Shown here piece after piece: positions 1 to 7,664 of a DNA stretch of 36,753 bases. The notes under the pieces were generated by a model. The model was not told where the DNA came from, did not search any database, and was given only the letters and a program-made list of their open reading frames with translations. Each line of letters begins with the position of its first letter. The first letter of the stretch is position 1. The DNA lies in IMG/VR virus record IMGVR_UViG_3300043410_000172, positions 1-36,753 of that record. One strand, given 5' to 3'. The position numbers and the translations under genes were made by a program. The DNA comes from a virus.

Positions 1-2
1 AT

Positions 3-122
3 GGCAACGACTACTCATTTGAGTACAAGATAAGTACCGAATCAGCCAAGCCTGATCTGAAGAATACGTTTGGCTTGAGTGAGCCGGACTTCGATCTCAT
101 GTTGAGAGGGGAGACAAGATGA
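3..122 (+). CDS. C-terminal fragment of an unknown protein
   Basis: Frame 3 is open from the left edge to a TGA at 120-122 and gives the last 39 residues of a protein whose start is outside the window. The visible part is polar and ends LMLRGETR. Its stop overlaps the ATG of the next gene (ATGA), the spacing seen between many genes here, which supports it as a real co-transcribed gene. No family is recognised. One copy of the ATCAG-N6-CTGAT dyad lies inside it. Confidence 0.6.
   Translation, partial: GNDYSFEYKISTESAKPDLKNTFGLSEPDFDLMLRGETR
41..56. repeat. TCAG-N6-CTGA dyad, site 1 (perfect ATCAG-N6-CTGAT)
   Basis: ATCAG, spacer CCAAGC, CTGAT, inside the left-edge partial gene. Eight sites have the full ATCAG-N6-CTGAT form and have their own entries. 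Eight more keep only the TCAG-N6-CTGA core: 1770-1785, 3206-3221, 4088-4103, 4664-4679, 6806-6821, 7293-7308, 16314-16329 and 17918-17933. Half-site centres are 11 bp apart, about one helical turn. Confidence 0.7.
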
Positions 123-403
123 ACTACGTAATAGGTAACGATCGCGTTGTCATTAATGACATAGGCAAGACCGGCAGAGAGAACGCACACTTGTGGACTG
201 TCTCACTAAAAGACAACCCGCCTGTGTTTTGGTTTTGGGAGAACGTCGGTGGCAATCACATATGGGAACGCATTGCGACTGAGGATGTACCGACACAGAT
301 CCTGAATGTCTACAGTCAGGTGAAAGATGAACATATCACAAAGGAAATGCGTAGCGCAATACTACGTCTGATCCTTGAGCGCACTGTGGGAGATGAAGCA
401 TGA
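119..403 (+). CDS. Hypothetical protein, 94 aa
   Basis: A small soluble protein with an N-terminal half rich in aromatic residues (VFWFWENVGG near residues 36-45) and a helical C-terminal half. The ATG overlaps the previous stop and follows a good purine-rich ribosome binding site (AGGGGAG). No motif or family is recognised. It sits in the cluster of small unknown genes that precedes the early promoter at about 550 and probably belongs to an operon entering from the left. Confidence 0.75.
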   Translation: MNYVIGNDRVVINDIGKTGRENAHLWTVSLKDNPPVFWFWENVGGNHIWERIATEDVPTQILNVYSQVKDEHITKEMRSAILRLILERTVGDEA

Positions 404-489
404 TGACACGATGGGAGAAGTTTGAACGAGCGTTGTTCCTGTTCGCAGTCATGGTGCTACTGCTCGATCTCTTTTATTGGAGACCATAG
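400..489 (+). CDS. Small single-pass membrane protein, 29 aa
   Basis: ATG at 400 overlaps the TGA of the upstream gene and opens a 29-residue frame ending in TAG at 487-489. Residues 1-10 are charged (MMTRWEKFER). Residues 11-26 form one hydrophobic segment rich in Leu, Phe and Val, followed by a short WRP tail. Translational coupling and the clean membrane helix argue that it is real. The function is unknown; small phage membrane proteins often act on the host envelope or in superinfection exclusion, but nothing here shows that. Confidence 0.5.
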   Translation: MMTRWEKFERALFLFAVMVLLLDLFYWRP

Positions 490-525
490 GGCAGTGCGCC
501 TACGAAAAAAAGTCATGTAGTATGC

Positions 526-554
526 TTGGTTTATTTGTCAAGTTATGCTATAAT
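526..554 (+). promoter_or_regulatory. Sigma-70 promoter with extended -10
   Basis: A perfect -10 box TATAAT lies at 549-554, preceded by TG at 546-547, the extended -10 motif. A weak -35 (TTGGTT, 526-531) lies 17 bp upstream. Transcription would start near 561 and give a leader of about 100 bases before the gene at 664. This is the best promoter in the early region and probably drives the gene cluster to its right. Confidence 0.7.
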
Positions 555-615
555 GTGTTTGTTGAGTCGGGAAGTTTGCAGTCAGCCCGCCAACACCATT
601 CAGTCTATGTATTGA

Positions 616-631
616 ATCAGCTAACCCTGAT
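616..631. repeat. TCAG-N6-CTGA dyad, site 2 (perfect, in early leader)
   Basis: ATCAG, spacer CTAACC, CTGAT. The symmetry extends to GAATCAG/CTGATTC (614-633), a 7-bp stem with a 6-base loop. It lies about 55-70 bases downstream of the predicted start of the 549-554 promoter, a position where a bound protein or an RNA hairpin could control the early operon. Confidence 0.7.
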
Positions 632-663
632 TCGCAGTTTATTCATTCAGTAAAGGATCAGTT

Positions 664-930
664 ATGGGACAGTTCAAGAGTATCGATTCGGTCTTGCAAG
701 CAATCAGCAATGACCCCAATGTGCATCAAGCTATGCGTAGCGCAATCAGCCACGCTATGCGCAATCAGGTGTACATCCTTACCTGCAATGGCAACATCCT
801 CGATGTGTATGCCAACAAAGACACCGCTGAGTACGAGATGCGCCTGTGCATCCAAGGTGATCTACTAGATGGTGAGACAACCACTAGCTACCAAGTGCTG
901 ACCAAGCAACTCAACCAAACCCGCCTGTGA
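664..930 (+). CDS. Hypothetical protein, 88 aa
   Basis: The first gene after the early promoter, with AAAGGA upstream of the ATG. The protein appears mostly helical at the N-terminus (MGQFKSIDSVLQAISNDP) and mixed afterwards (VYILTCNGNILDVYANKD). No catalytic or binding motif is seen and no family is recognised. First-expressed phage genes of this size often encode host-takeover factors, but that is positional inference only. Confidence 0.7.
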   Translation: MGQFKSIDSVLQAISNDPNVHQAMRSAISHAMRNQVYILTCNGNILDVYANKDTAEYEMRLCIQGDLLDGETTTSYQVLTKQLNQTRL

Positions 931-937
931 GGTATCC

Positions 938-1150
938 ATGTCACGCATGAAACCAATCTGCAATCGCTGTGGTGAGTACTACAGTGCCAAGCGTGCGAAC
1001 GCTGGTTTTCGCCTGTGCATGCCATGTGGGGAAGCTGACTCACGCACGCGCACCCGCACAATCGCACCAATGCACAAAAGCAATTACATGCTTATCACAG
1101 ACCTGACTGATCTCAGGGGTATCAACAACAAGGGCGGTCTATACCGCTGA
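938..1150 (+). CDS. Small zinc-ribbon-like protein, 70 aa
   Basis: Two CxxC pairs, CNRCG at residues 8-12 and CMPCG at about 27-31, are separated by a basic linker. This is the arrangement of a small zinc ribbon that binds nucleic acid or protein. The C-terminal half (SNYMLITDLTDLRGIN) has no recognised domain. The gene lies seven bases after the preceding stop with GAGG upstream. Zinc binding is inferred from the cysteine spacing; the biological role is unknown. Confidence 0.7.
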   Translation: MSRMKPICNRCGEYYSAKRANAGFRLCMPCGEADSRTRTRTIAPMHKSNYMLITDLTDLRGINNKGGLYR

Positions 1151-1165
1151 TCAGGAGGGTCTGAT
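1150..1165. repeat. TCAG-N6-CTGA dyad, site 3 (overlaps a ribosome binding site)
   Basis: ATCAG, spacer GAGGGT, CTGAT. The element contains the AGGAGGG ribosome binding site (1153-1159) of the next gene and runs into its ATG at 1164. A protein or hairpin here could block translation of that gene. Confidence 0.7.
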
Positions 1166-1361
1166 GGACAAACAAATCAAAGTCGAAAGACGCGACGTGT
1201 ATGGGGTAACGAAGTACTACCCTGTATGCGACAACGCAAGATTGTTTGCGCGAATAGCCAAAACAATTACGCTCACCCCCGAGGTTTTGAAGCACGCTCA
1301 AAGCCTTGGTTTTTCACTAACGCTTGTTATTTTAACTAAGGAAGATGTATATGAACTTTGA
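1164..1361 (+). CDS. Hypothetical protein, 65 aa
   Basis: A small basic protein with a strong ribosome binding site (AGGAGGG, 1153-1159). The sequence looks like a short strand followed by a helical section (LTPEVLKHAQSLGF). Its 3' end overlaps the start of the next gene by 11 bases. No family is recognised. The start region is embedded in a copy of the dispersed dyad, so this gene may be regulated by whatever recognises it. Confidence 0.65.
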   Translation: MDKQIKVERRDVYGVTKYYPVCDNARLFARIAKTITLTPEVLKHAQSLGFSLTLVILTKEDVYEL

Positions 1362-2274
1362 ACTTCAAACCCCCGAGCATGTGATCAGCCTTGCTTCGTC
1401 AGGCATGATCGTCAATGTAGACGTCAATGTGTGGAGTGCTACTAAGCAAGACCGCGCTATCACTAATGAGGTCATTAACGCATACAAAGCGGATCAGAAC
1501 AGCGGTCGCTTCACTAAGAACTTGTTAGCCAATCATCCCACGCACAAGGCGTTGGTCAATTATCGGCAGACAGTCAGCAACTGGCTTCAGCGTCGCACTT
1601 ACGACTGGCAGGGCGCATTGCGTTATTTGCCCACAGTTTCGATCGAGGTGTTTATGAAGGAATACCGCGAGCATGAGGTCGCGTTCGCTAAATTGATAGA
1701 TGAGTTTGAGGCTCAATACCCAAGCATTGTCTCCGACATGGCGTTCAAGAATGGCGATATGTTTAACAAATCAGACTACCCTGACGTGCAAGAAATCCGT
1801 GGTCGGTTCAAGATCAATCTGTATGTAACAGAAGTACCAACGGCAGACTTTCGCAACAACATTGCGACTGAGATCGCGGAGGACTTGAAGCGCCATTACA
1901 TGAAGCAGGCACAGAGCAAGGTCGATGAGATCATGCAGGACGCCGCGTCACGATTGGTTCTCTATGCAGAGCGGATCTCTTACGCATGCGGTGACAACGA
2001 TGCAGAGTTAACTGACGATGGTAAGAAGAAACGTAAACGCAAGATTTACGACACAACCATTGAGCAGACCAAGGAGTTGTGCAATACGCTACAACATTTC
2101 AACCTAACTAACAACAAGGAGTTAGAGAACGCAAGGGTTGCGTTAGCGGAAGCATTGCGGAACGTAGACGCAGAGGCGTTGCGTGATAGCGATGCAATGC
2201 GTCTGAGCGTCAAGGCTAAAGTGGATGACGTGCTTGAGAAGTTCACTTTAAATACATCATTGTTCGAGGACTGA
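1351..2274 (+). CDS. Unknown 307-aa protein, possibly DUF3150-like
   Basis: The ATG at 1351 is preferred over the one at 1345 because AAGGAAG (1338-1344) is six bases upstream of 1351 but abuts 1345. The protein is helical and charged, with an N-terminal strand segment (MIVNVDVNVWSATKQD), a long central helical part and a Lys/Arg cluster (KKKRKRK, about residue 230). Its place directly before a MoxR-type ATPase and a VWA protein, and the N-terminal pattern ending in a conserved-looking Trp, recall DUF3150 proteins found beside CobS/CobT-like pairs in phages and integrative elements. That assignment is a guess from context and overall pattern. It probably works with the ATPase. Confidence 0.65.
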   Translation: MNFELQTPEHVISLASSGMIVNVDVNVWSATKQDRAITNEVINAYKADQNSGRFTKNLLANHPTHKALVNYRQTVSNWLQRRTYDWQGALRYLPTVSIEVFMKEYREHEVAFAKLIDEFEAQYPSIVSDMAFKNGDMFNKSDYPDVQEIRGRFKINLYVTEVPTADFRNNIATEIAEDLKRHYMKQAQSKVDEIMQDAASRLVLYAERISYACGDNDAELTDDGKKKRKRKIYDTTIEQTKELCNTLQHFNLTNNKELENARVALAEALRNVDAEALRDSDAMRLSVKAKVDDVLEKFTLNTSLFED

Positions 2275-2275
2275 T

Positions 2276-2476
2276 ATGACTGATTTAGAGATTGTTTTAT
2301 TGTGCGCATTTGCGTTCATGGTCTACCTGTATCACAAAGCTATGCTTGCGGTGCGTTACTACAAGTTCGTCCTCGTGGCGATTGGACTCAAGAAGGCTAC
2401 TGTCATTGTTGATGAGAACGATAAGTCGTTCACCATTGACGTTGATTTAAAAGGTCTTGAAAAGCGGATCAGCTGA
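2276..2476 (+). CDS. Small membrane protein, 66 aa
   Basis: Starts one base after the preceding stop. Residues 4-18 form a clear hydrophobic helix (LEIVLLCAFAFMVYLY). A second moderately hydrophobic stretch (residues 28-38) follows, and then a charged C-terminal tail with an IVDENDKSFTIDVDL strand pattern. It is probably membrane-anchored with a cytoplasmic tail. It lies inside the AAA+/VWA cassette, so it could tether that machinery to the membrane; this is inference from position. Confidence 0.65.
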   Translation: MTDLEIVLLCAFAFMVYLYHKAMLAVRYYKFVLVAIGLKKATVIVDENDKSFTIDVDLKGLEKRIS

Positions 2477-2482
2477 TCCTGA
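2467..2482. repeat. TCAG-N6-CTGA dyad, site 4 (gene junction)
   Basis: ATCAG, spacer CTGATC, CTGAT, overlapping a second palindrome, GGATCAGCTGATCC (2466-2479). It covers the stop of the 66-aa gene and lies about 27 bases before the ATPase start. Confidence 0.7.
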
Positions 2483-2508
2483 TTCATTAATTAACTGGGA
2501 GAAAACAA

Positions 2509-3585
2509 ATGGCTAAAGTAAACACAACACCAATGGTGTCAATCGATGAATGTATCAAGTTGGTGAAGCACGTCGGTGCGCATATCACCCCAATGATTAT
2601 GAGTGAGCCTGGGGTTGGCAAGTCATCCATTCTGGAGGCGTTGCGCAAGGACTTGGGTGAGGATGAGTATGACTTCATCTATGTTGACTGTCCTAACAAA
2701 GAGTTGATGGACATTGCTGCTTCTATTCCGAATCATGCATCGAAGTCTCTTGAGTATTATGTGTCTGATCTGTTCAAGCTAGACAATGGCAAGAAGAAGG
2801 TGATCATGCTCGACGAGATGCTCAAAGCACCAAAGATGTTGCAGGTCTTGTTCACTCGCATGGTGCTTGAGCGTTATGTCGGTGATCGTGCGTTGCCTTA
2901 TGGGTCGCTGATGTTTGCTACTTCTAACAATACCACAGATGGTGTGGGTGACAACATGTTGGCGCACGTCGCCAATCGTGTGTGTAAGGTGCAGATGCGC
3001 AAGCCAACTGCTACCGAATGGAATCAATGGGCTGGTGCTAACGGCATTAGTCGTGTGATTCGTTCATGGGTAGCGCGGTATCCCAAGGTCATGGCGTCGT
3101 ACTTGGATGGAGATCAGGAAGACAATCCATATATCTTCAAACCTAGTAGCACTACGAAGCAGTTTGCGTCGCCTCGCTCGTTGGCTCGGGCTGACATTAT
3201 TGTGCGTCAGACTGACCTGATCGGAGAGAACGCAACGATGGTCGCACTTGCGGGTACTGTCGGTGAAGCATGCGCTAGAGATATGGCCGCTTTCTTGGCT
3301 CTTGAGCATAAGGTCGCGGATGTAAAGGACATCATTAAGTCTCCAATGACTATTGATTGTCCAAACGATGATGTGTCAGCGTTGCTGTTGATCATGTTCC
3401 AAGCGATTGACGTTGTGGAAGATCACGATGAGTTGAGTAAGTTCATGCAGTTCGTTGACCGAATCAAATCATCAGAGGTGCAGTCTATCTTCTTTACGAT
3501 GATGTTGCGTAGCAAGACCAAGCTTGCTCGTCACAACGATCGCATCAAGAAGTGGGCTATCGATAACTATGACTTAATGACTTAA
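2509..3585 (+). CDS. MoxR/CobS-type AAA+ ATPase
   Basis: A 358-aa ATPase with Walker A EPGVGKSS (residues 33-40, Lys38), Walker B VIMLDE (98-103, Asp102/Glu103), a sensor-1-like ATSNN (137-141) and an arginine-finger-like NRV (156-158). The short helical lid and the LDE ending fit MoxR/CobS-type AAA+ proteins, which partner with VWA-domain proteins as remodelling chaperones. The ATG has GGGAGAA upstream. The gene lies 17 bases before the VWA partner, a classic pairing. In phages such pairs have no settled role; remodelling of host or phage complexes, or countering defence, is possible. Confidence 0.9.
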   Translation: MAKVNTTPMVSIDECIKLVKHVGAHITPMIMSEPGVGKSSILEALRKDLGEDEYDFIYVDCPNKELMDIAASIPNHASKSLEYYVSDLFKLDNGKKKVIMLDEMLKAPKMLQVLFTRMVLERYVGDRALPYGSLMFATSNNTTDGVGDNMLAHVANRVCKVQMRKPTATEWNQWAGANGISRVIRSWVARYPKVMASYLDGDQEDNPYIFKPSSTTKQFASPRSLARADIIVRQTDLIGENATMVALAGTVGEACARDMAAFLALEHKVADVKDIIKSPMTIDCPNDDVSALLLIMFQAIDVVEDHDELSKFMQFVDRIKSSEVQSIFFTMMLRSKTKLARHNDRIKKWAIDNYDLMT

Positions 3586-3602
3586 TAAGAAGGAGAGAAG
3601 CT

Positions 3603-4847
3603 ATGACTATCAATGCAGAGACAAGGCTCAAGAGAAGCCATATCAAGCTGATGAAGAGCAAGCATACCGCCCTGTATTCAGGTGTGATCATGCTAGGCGA
3701 ATCGTCTATCGAGGAGAAGGTCGCTACCGCATACACCGATGGTGTGAACAAGCGATATGGTCGCAAGTTCATGGATGCTCTGAGTGATCCCGAGCATAAC
3801 GCAGTCGTGTTGCACGAGAACCTGCATGTGGGATTGAAACATCTACCGCATCATAGGTCTAAGTGGAAAGAGAACAAGAAGCTAGCCAATGTCGCGGCTG
3901 ACCTCGTTGTTAACTCAATCATCAAGGAGATCGAGTTGAAAGACCCGAACCTTGTGACCTTGCCTAAGTGCGCTATCTATAGTCCACAGTTTAAGGATTG
4001 GTCGTTCAACGAAGTCTACAACTTCCTCAAGCAGAAAAGCGGAGGCGGTGGGAATGGTGACGACGATGGTAAGGGCAAAGGTAATGCGTCAGGGGGGTCT
4101 GATCCGCAAGATGGCGACGATGGTGGTAACGACTATGGTGAAGGCTTCGACGAGCATGACATGAGTGGCGATGGTCAGGAGTTGTCTGAGCAAGAAGCCA
4201 AAGACCTCGACGAGCGTATCGACAAAGCGTTGCGTGAAGGTGGCATCCTTGCAGGCAGTATGGGTGGTGATACACCTAGAGCAATCCAAGAGTTGCTTGA
4301 ACCCAAGGTTGATTGGCGTGAAGCATTGCGCGAGTTCATCTCTGAGTTCTCTGTCGGTAAGGATGAGTACACATGGCGCAAGTTCAATCGTCGTATGTTA
4401 CCTAACGATCTGTATCTGCCTAGCACAATCAGCGAGACAGTCGGTGAGTTGGTGGTTGCGATCGACACATCAGGCTCTATCGGTAGCGTGGAGTTGTCAG
4501 AGTTTGCTTCTGAATTGGCAAGCATATGCGAAACAGTCACACCGAGCGGAGTCCGAGTGCTTTGGTGGGACACTATGGTTGCAGGCGAGCAGAAGTTCAC
4601 CGAAGGTGAGTATCAACAACTGGCATCAATGTTAAAGCCCAAGGGCGGTGGGGGAACTAAGGTGTCAGCCGTAGCTGATTACATAAAGAAGAAAAACATC
4701 AACGCAGAAGCGGTGATCGTGTTCACCGACGGATATGTTGAGAGTGATATCAAGTGGGATATCTCTACGCCAACTCTGTGGTTAATCACACATAACAAAT
4801 CGTTAACAGTCCCAAGCGGACACAAGAAACTTATGAAGGAAGACTGA
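3603..4847 (+). CDS. DUF2201-type metallopeptidase/VWA protein
   Basis: This 414-aa protein has three parts. Residues about 1-145 carry a zinc-protease-like HENLH motif (71-75). Residues 147-190 are a Gly/Asp-rich low-complexity linker. Residues about 235-400 form a VWA-like domain with a MIDAS set: DTSGS (Asp288, Ser290, Ser292), the Thr of GGGGT (352) and Asp376 in FTDG. An N-terminal predicted peptidase joined to a VWA domain is the DUF2201 architecture. The AAGGAGAG site before the ATG is strong. Its direct neighbour is the MoxR-like ATPase, so the two probably form one complex: the ATPase remodels and the VWA protein recruits a metal-dependent ligand. Actual proteolysis is not shown. Confidence 0.88.
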   Translation: MTINAETRLKRSHIKLMKSKHTALYSGVIMLGESSIEEKVATAYTDGVNKRYGRKFMDALSDPEHNAVVLHENLHVGLKHLPHHRSKWKENKKLANVAADLVVNSIIKEIELKDPNLVTLPKCAIYSPQFKDWSFNEVYNFLKQKSGGGGNGDDDGKGKGNASGGSDPQDGDDGGNDYGEGFDEHDMSGDGQELSEQEAKDLDERIDKALREGGILAGSMGGDTPRAIQELLEPKVDWREALREFISEFSVGKDEYTWRKFNRRMLPNDLYLPSTISETVGELVVAIDTSGSIGSVELSEFASELASICETVTPSGVRVLWWDTMVAGEQKFTEGEYQQLASMLKPKGGGGTKVSAVADYIKKKNINAEAVIVFTDGYVESDIKWDISTPTLWLITHNKSLTVPSGHKKLMKED

Positions 4848-4848
4848 C

Positions 4849-5901
4849 ATGTTTGATGATATCGTTGGAAAGATCAATTACAAATCCCTTGACTCCAAGA
4901 GACATAGTGTTCGCCCGATTCGGGGACATAATGCGTATCCGATTGGCGATCGGAAATACAGCGCAAGGCACTTCGTTCCAAGAGACGATGGGTCTTACGA
5001 GTTGTGGTATTGGAATCTTAGTTCCAAGAGTGTCACTAGGGAAACCAATGCGGAGAAGTTGTCACCCCTTGCGATTGTCCATCCTGACAATACGATTGAG
5101 ATCGTTACGACAAGACCGATGTATCAGTCGGACTATTGGATGCTCAACAGTGGTCTGCGCAATGCCCCCTCATGGGGGAGTCGTACTGATCTAAACCCTA
5201 CACTTGCCACGTCTGTGAAGTATGGCGGTGTGTATGCGGGTTACAGAGGTAATCGTGTCTTGCCTGTGTTTGAAGGTATGCGTTGGAATTTGGATACTGG
5301 CAAGTTCCATGATGACCATGCGTTCAAAGTCAACAAGTGGGTGGTGGATCGCAAACTGTCTAACGCTATCCGTAGCAGATACGCAGACGACATTAAGTAC
5401 TGCAGGGTCGTGGTGCGTCAGTTTGACGAGAAGTCGTTTACCAAATTCATTGCAGGCATAGTCAATGATGCCGAGAGTTTCGTTAAACCATACTTGGACA
5501 GACAAGGTCTAGACATGCACTATGCACATGGCATGGCGTGGGACAGACTTAACTGGGGAGATACCGGAAAGAAACTAGAGCGTGTGCGAGAGAAGACAAG
5601 GCCGTATGTCATGGACATGGCGAGTAAGGATCTGCTTGGCGCACTCTATACCTATGCGATGTACAAAGGTATTAGTGGCATCTCGCGCATTCACCACAAC
5701 CCATCGTGGGTGATGCGCAGGCTGATGGAGTCGGGAGACTTTGAGTTTGAATTGATCTTGAATAAGTTCTTCTACGAGTTGATCGAGGAAGAAGATGCGT
5801 TCAAGGCGGTGACCTACGATTGCAATGATCCCGAGGCATCGCTGAGTAAGTGGGGGTGTGCCATTGAATTGGCAAATGGTTCTATTGTTCAACAACTGTA
5901 A
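4849..5901 (+). CDS. Unknown protein of the AAA+/VWA cassette, 350 aa
   Basis: Starts one base after the VWA gene's stop, so it is translationally linked to it. The N-terminal third is strand-rich and basic (SVRPIRGHNAYPIGDRKYS, residues about 20-38), followed by a YELWYWN stretch. The C-terminal half is helical and rich in charged and aromatic residues. No known fold or catalytic motif is recognised. Conserved placement beside the ATPase/VWA pair would make it a candidate substrate or adaptor of that complex. Confidence 0.75.
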   Translation: MFDDIVGKINYKSLDSKRHSVRPIRGHNAYPIGDRKYSARHFVPRDDGSYELWYWNLSSKSVTRETNAEKLSPLAIVHPDNTIEIVTTRPMYQSDYWMLNSGLRNAPSWGSRTDLNPTLATSVKYGGVYAGYRGNRVLPVFEGMRWNLDTGKFHDDHAFKVNKWVVDRKLSNAIRSRYADDIKYCRVVVRQFDEKSFTKFIAGIVNDAESFVKPYLDRQGLDMHYAHGMAWDRLNWGDTGKKLERVREKTRPYVMDMASKDLLGALYTYAMYKGISGISRIHHNPSWVMRRLMESGDFEFELILNKFFYELIEEEDAFKAVTYDCNDPEASLSKWGCAIELANGSIVQQL

Positions 5902-5911
5902 GGAGAGAGAT

Positions 5912-6820
5912 ATGTATTACGAACACGCAAAGAAGTTAGAGATCGAAGCTTTTCTTGCTGATCAGCCCAAGCTGATGCACTTAGTAGCGGAGACTAATCA
6001 CAAGCTAGGTCTGCAAGCTTTCAACGTGGCAGAGTTACCCTCGTTCAAGTGGAATGCCAAGCGTGACAAAGGTATCCGCATGGTAACGCCCAAGGGTATC
6101 TATGCCGCAGATGTATTCTTACGCGAGGATGAAGACGAGGATAGAGACGAGAAGTCGTTTGCTATCTATTCACCCAACATCAATCGCTCTCGTATACCAA
6201 GAGTTATGGATAGGGAATTCGCACATACCCGAGTGTCTGCAAAGTTGTCCTCATTGTTCACCGCGCTCAAGAAGGTGGGCGAGAATGTTGAAGACACTAA
6301 GTATCTGAACGAGCATCTCAAGAGACAGAGCCGTCAACTTTTGCAAGTGGTTGCTAATAAGAAACACATGCCCAATAGATTGAGCGATGCGTATGACGAA
6401 TTTAAATTATTAAACTTCGCATTGGGTATTGACACAAACTTGACAATCTCAGATACTGATCGCTATAGAAAGATTAGAGCAGAATTGGAGATAGAGATGA
6501 AGCAAGCTATCGATAACGCTAGCGACTACCATAACTTCGCTGAGTCAATTGACGTACTGTGTCCGCTTGAGTACGGCTACTATTTGACGCAAGCCCGAGG
6601 CGATGGAACTCAGCAACTGGTATTAGAGTCAGAGCCTCAGTTCATTCCAAATCTCGACAATCATCCCGACCTGAAGGTTGCGATGCTCATGGTTCAAGAG
6701 ATGGAGACCGCACATGGTAAGTCTTACAACTATATGCACTTCAAAGATCTAGGCGTCGCCAAAGCAAACCGAGGTGGTAGAGGACTTGATATCCCTGTAT
6801 TACTGATCAGCAAAGCCTGA
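5912..6820 (+). CDS. Unknown protein of the AAA+/VWA cassette, 302 aa
   Basis: The frame is open further upstream, but the ATG at 5912 is chosen because AGGAGAGAG (5901-5909) lies directly before it and the upstream part overlaps the previous gene. The protein has an acidic patch (REDEDEDRDE, about residues 78-87), a helical middle and a C-terminal HGKSYNYMHFKDL segment. No family is recognised. Two copies of the dispersed dyad touch this gene, one near the start (5961-5976) and one at its stop (6806-6821). Confidence 0.75.
   Translation: MYYEHAKKLEIEAFLADQPKLMHLVAETNHKLGLQAFNVAELPSFKWNAKRDKGIRMVTPKGIYAADVFLREDEDEDRDEKSFAIYSPNINRSRIPRVMDREFAHTRVSAKLSSLFTALKKVGENVEDTKYLNEHLKRQSRQLLQVVANKKHMPNRLSDAYDEFKLLNFALGIDTNLTISDTDRYRKIRAELEIEMKQAIDNASDYHNFAESIDVLCPLEYGYYLTQARGDGTQQLVLESEPQFIPNLDNHPDLKVAMLMVQEMETAHGKSYNYMHFKDLGVAKANRGGRGLDIPVLLISKA
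5961..5976. repeat. TCAG-N6-CTGA dyad, site 5 (perfect)
   Basis: ATCAG, spacer CCCAAG, CTGAT, about 50 bases into the 302-aa gene. The left half is itself part of a GCTGATCAGC palindrome (5957-5966). Confidence 0.7.
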
Positions 6821-6821
6821 C

Positions 6822-7214
6822 ATGTTATTAACAGCGGTAACACATTCAAAGAAACTCGATCATTATCGTGTTCCGGTTCTAGTGTTTGATCGCGGGGAGG
6901 TGTATGAGGTATTCATTGGCGACACCATGATTCTCAGGTACGACAGAGAAAGACTGCCGACCTGTATCAAAGAAAGAATCGCAATGATTAACGCTATACC
7001 CGCGCCCGATCATGTAATACGAGAACGCAGCACGATGACATTTACAACCGATATCTATACCAATACGCATGACCCGCGTCTTAACGATATTGGCTGGCAG
7101 TGGGCTAATGATGCTTATGTGGTAGTTATATCAGAGAAGGAGGTAGATGAATTGAAAGGTGATCTAGTCCCAATGCACGAATCAAGAATGGCTTATGAGT
7201 ACGCCCGAAGTTAA
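6822..7214 (+). CDS. Hypothetical protein, 130 aa
   Basis: Begins one base after the previous stop, so it is likely translated by coupling. It has a strand-rich N-terminus (YRVPVLVFDRGEVYEVFIGD, about residues 15-34) and a C-terminal segment with several Trp, Tyr and Val residues. No recognised domain. Its end overlaps the start of the VRR-NUC gene by 20 bases, which links it to the next block of the operon. Confidence 0.65.
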   Translation: MLLTAVTHSKKLDHYRVPVLVFDRGEVYEVFIGDTMILRYDRERLPTCIKERIAMINAIPAPDHVIRERSTMTFTTDIYTNTHDPRLNDIGWQWANDAYVVVISEKEVDELKGDLVPMHESRMAYEYARS

Positions 7215-7488
7215 AGTTAAGAAAGTCGTGAGCCAAGCATTGAAAGAGATGCAGGCTTACGTCGTAAAGCCCGTGACAGGTGGATTTGGCAATTCAGGTG
7301 TGCCTGATCTATTAGTTTGTGTCTCAGGTAGATTCGTTGGTATCGAGTGCAAGGCGCAAGGCAACAAGCCAACCGCTTTGCAACTTCACAACTTGAATGC
7401 CATTGAGTTAGCCGGAGGCATATCGCTCGTCATTGACGAGTCCAACATGCATTTAGTTAAACAACTTATAGGAGATAGACTGAAATGA
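7195..7488 (+). CDS. VRR-NUC domain nuclease, 97 aa
   Basis: A minimal VRR-NUC fold of the PD-(D/E)XK superfamily. The catalytic set is visible as GNSGVPDLL (Asp38), IECKAQG (Glu51, Lys53) and Gln63. Stand-alone phage VRR-NUC proteins are predicted structure-selective DNA nucleases that act on replication or recombination intermediates. The length is typical of the single-domain phage form. The start overlaps the preceding gene and has no strong ribosome binding site, so coupling is likely. The family call is confident; the substrate is inferred from relatives. Confidence 0.88.
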   Translation: MSTPEVKVKKVVSQALKEMQAYVVKPVTGGFGNSGVPDLLVCVSGRFVGIECKAQGNKPTALQLHNLNAIELAGGISLVIDESNMHLVKQLIGDRLK

Positions 7489-7664
7489 TGACAACAGAAC
7501 AACTGCGTCGCAAGGCAAGGACAATTTACAACAACGATATGGTCTCTGATCGTATCAATCAACACAACCAACGCAAATGGGTTCGTGCCGTATTGCGTTT
7601 AGGCGATCGATGGTTGGTCGCCAAACCAATGGAAAGACAGTATGCAACCCAAAGTGATTCTTGA
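7485..7664 (+). CDS. Small basic protein, 59 aa
   Basis: ATG at 7485 overlaps the previous stop (ATGA) and follows AGGAG (7470-7474). The frame ends in TGA at 7662-7664. The protein is strongly basic, with LRRKARTIYNND near the start and RKWVRAVLRLGDRWLV in the middle. Basic charge and position suggest nucleic-acid contact, but no motif supports a specific role. The last 23 bases overlap the next gene in another frame. Confidence 0.55.
   Translation: MMTTEQLRRKARTIYNNDMVSDRINQHNQRKWVRAVLRLGDRWLVAKPMERQYATQSDS

Noticed and set aside
491-512. Possible terminator before the early promoter
   Set aside because: Only a 3-bp GGC/GCC stem precedes the A-run, too weak to support a terminator.
535-540. 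TTGTCA as -35 for the TATAAT at 549
   Set aside because: The spacer would be only 8 bp. The extended -10 with TTGGTT 17 bp upstream is a better reading.
4165-4635. 156-aa frame inside the VWA gene
   Set aside because: An out-of-frame shadow of a gene with intact motifs; no coupling to neighbours and Ser/Cys-rich composition.
5858-5911. Upstream ATG for the 302-aa gene
   Set aside because: It lies inside the preceding gene without a ribosome binding site, whereas AGGAGAGAG directly precedes the ATG at 5912.
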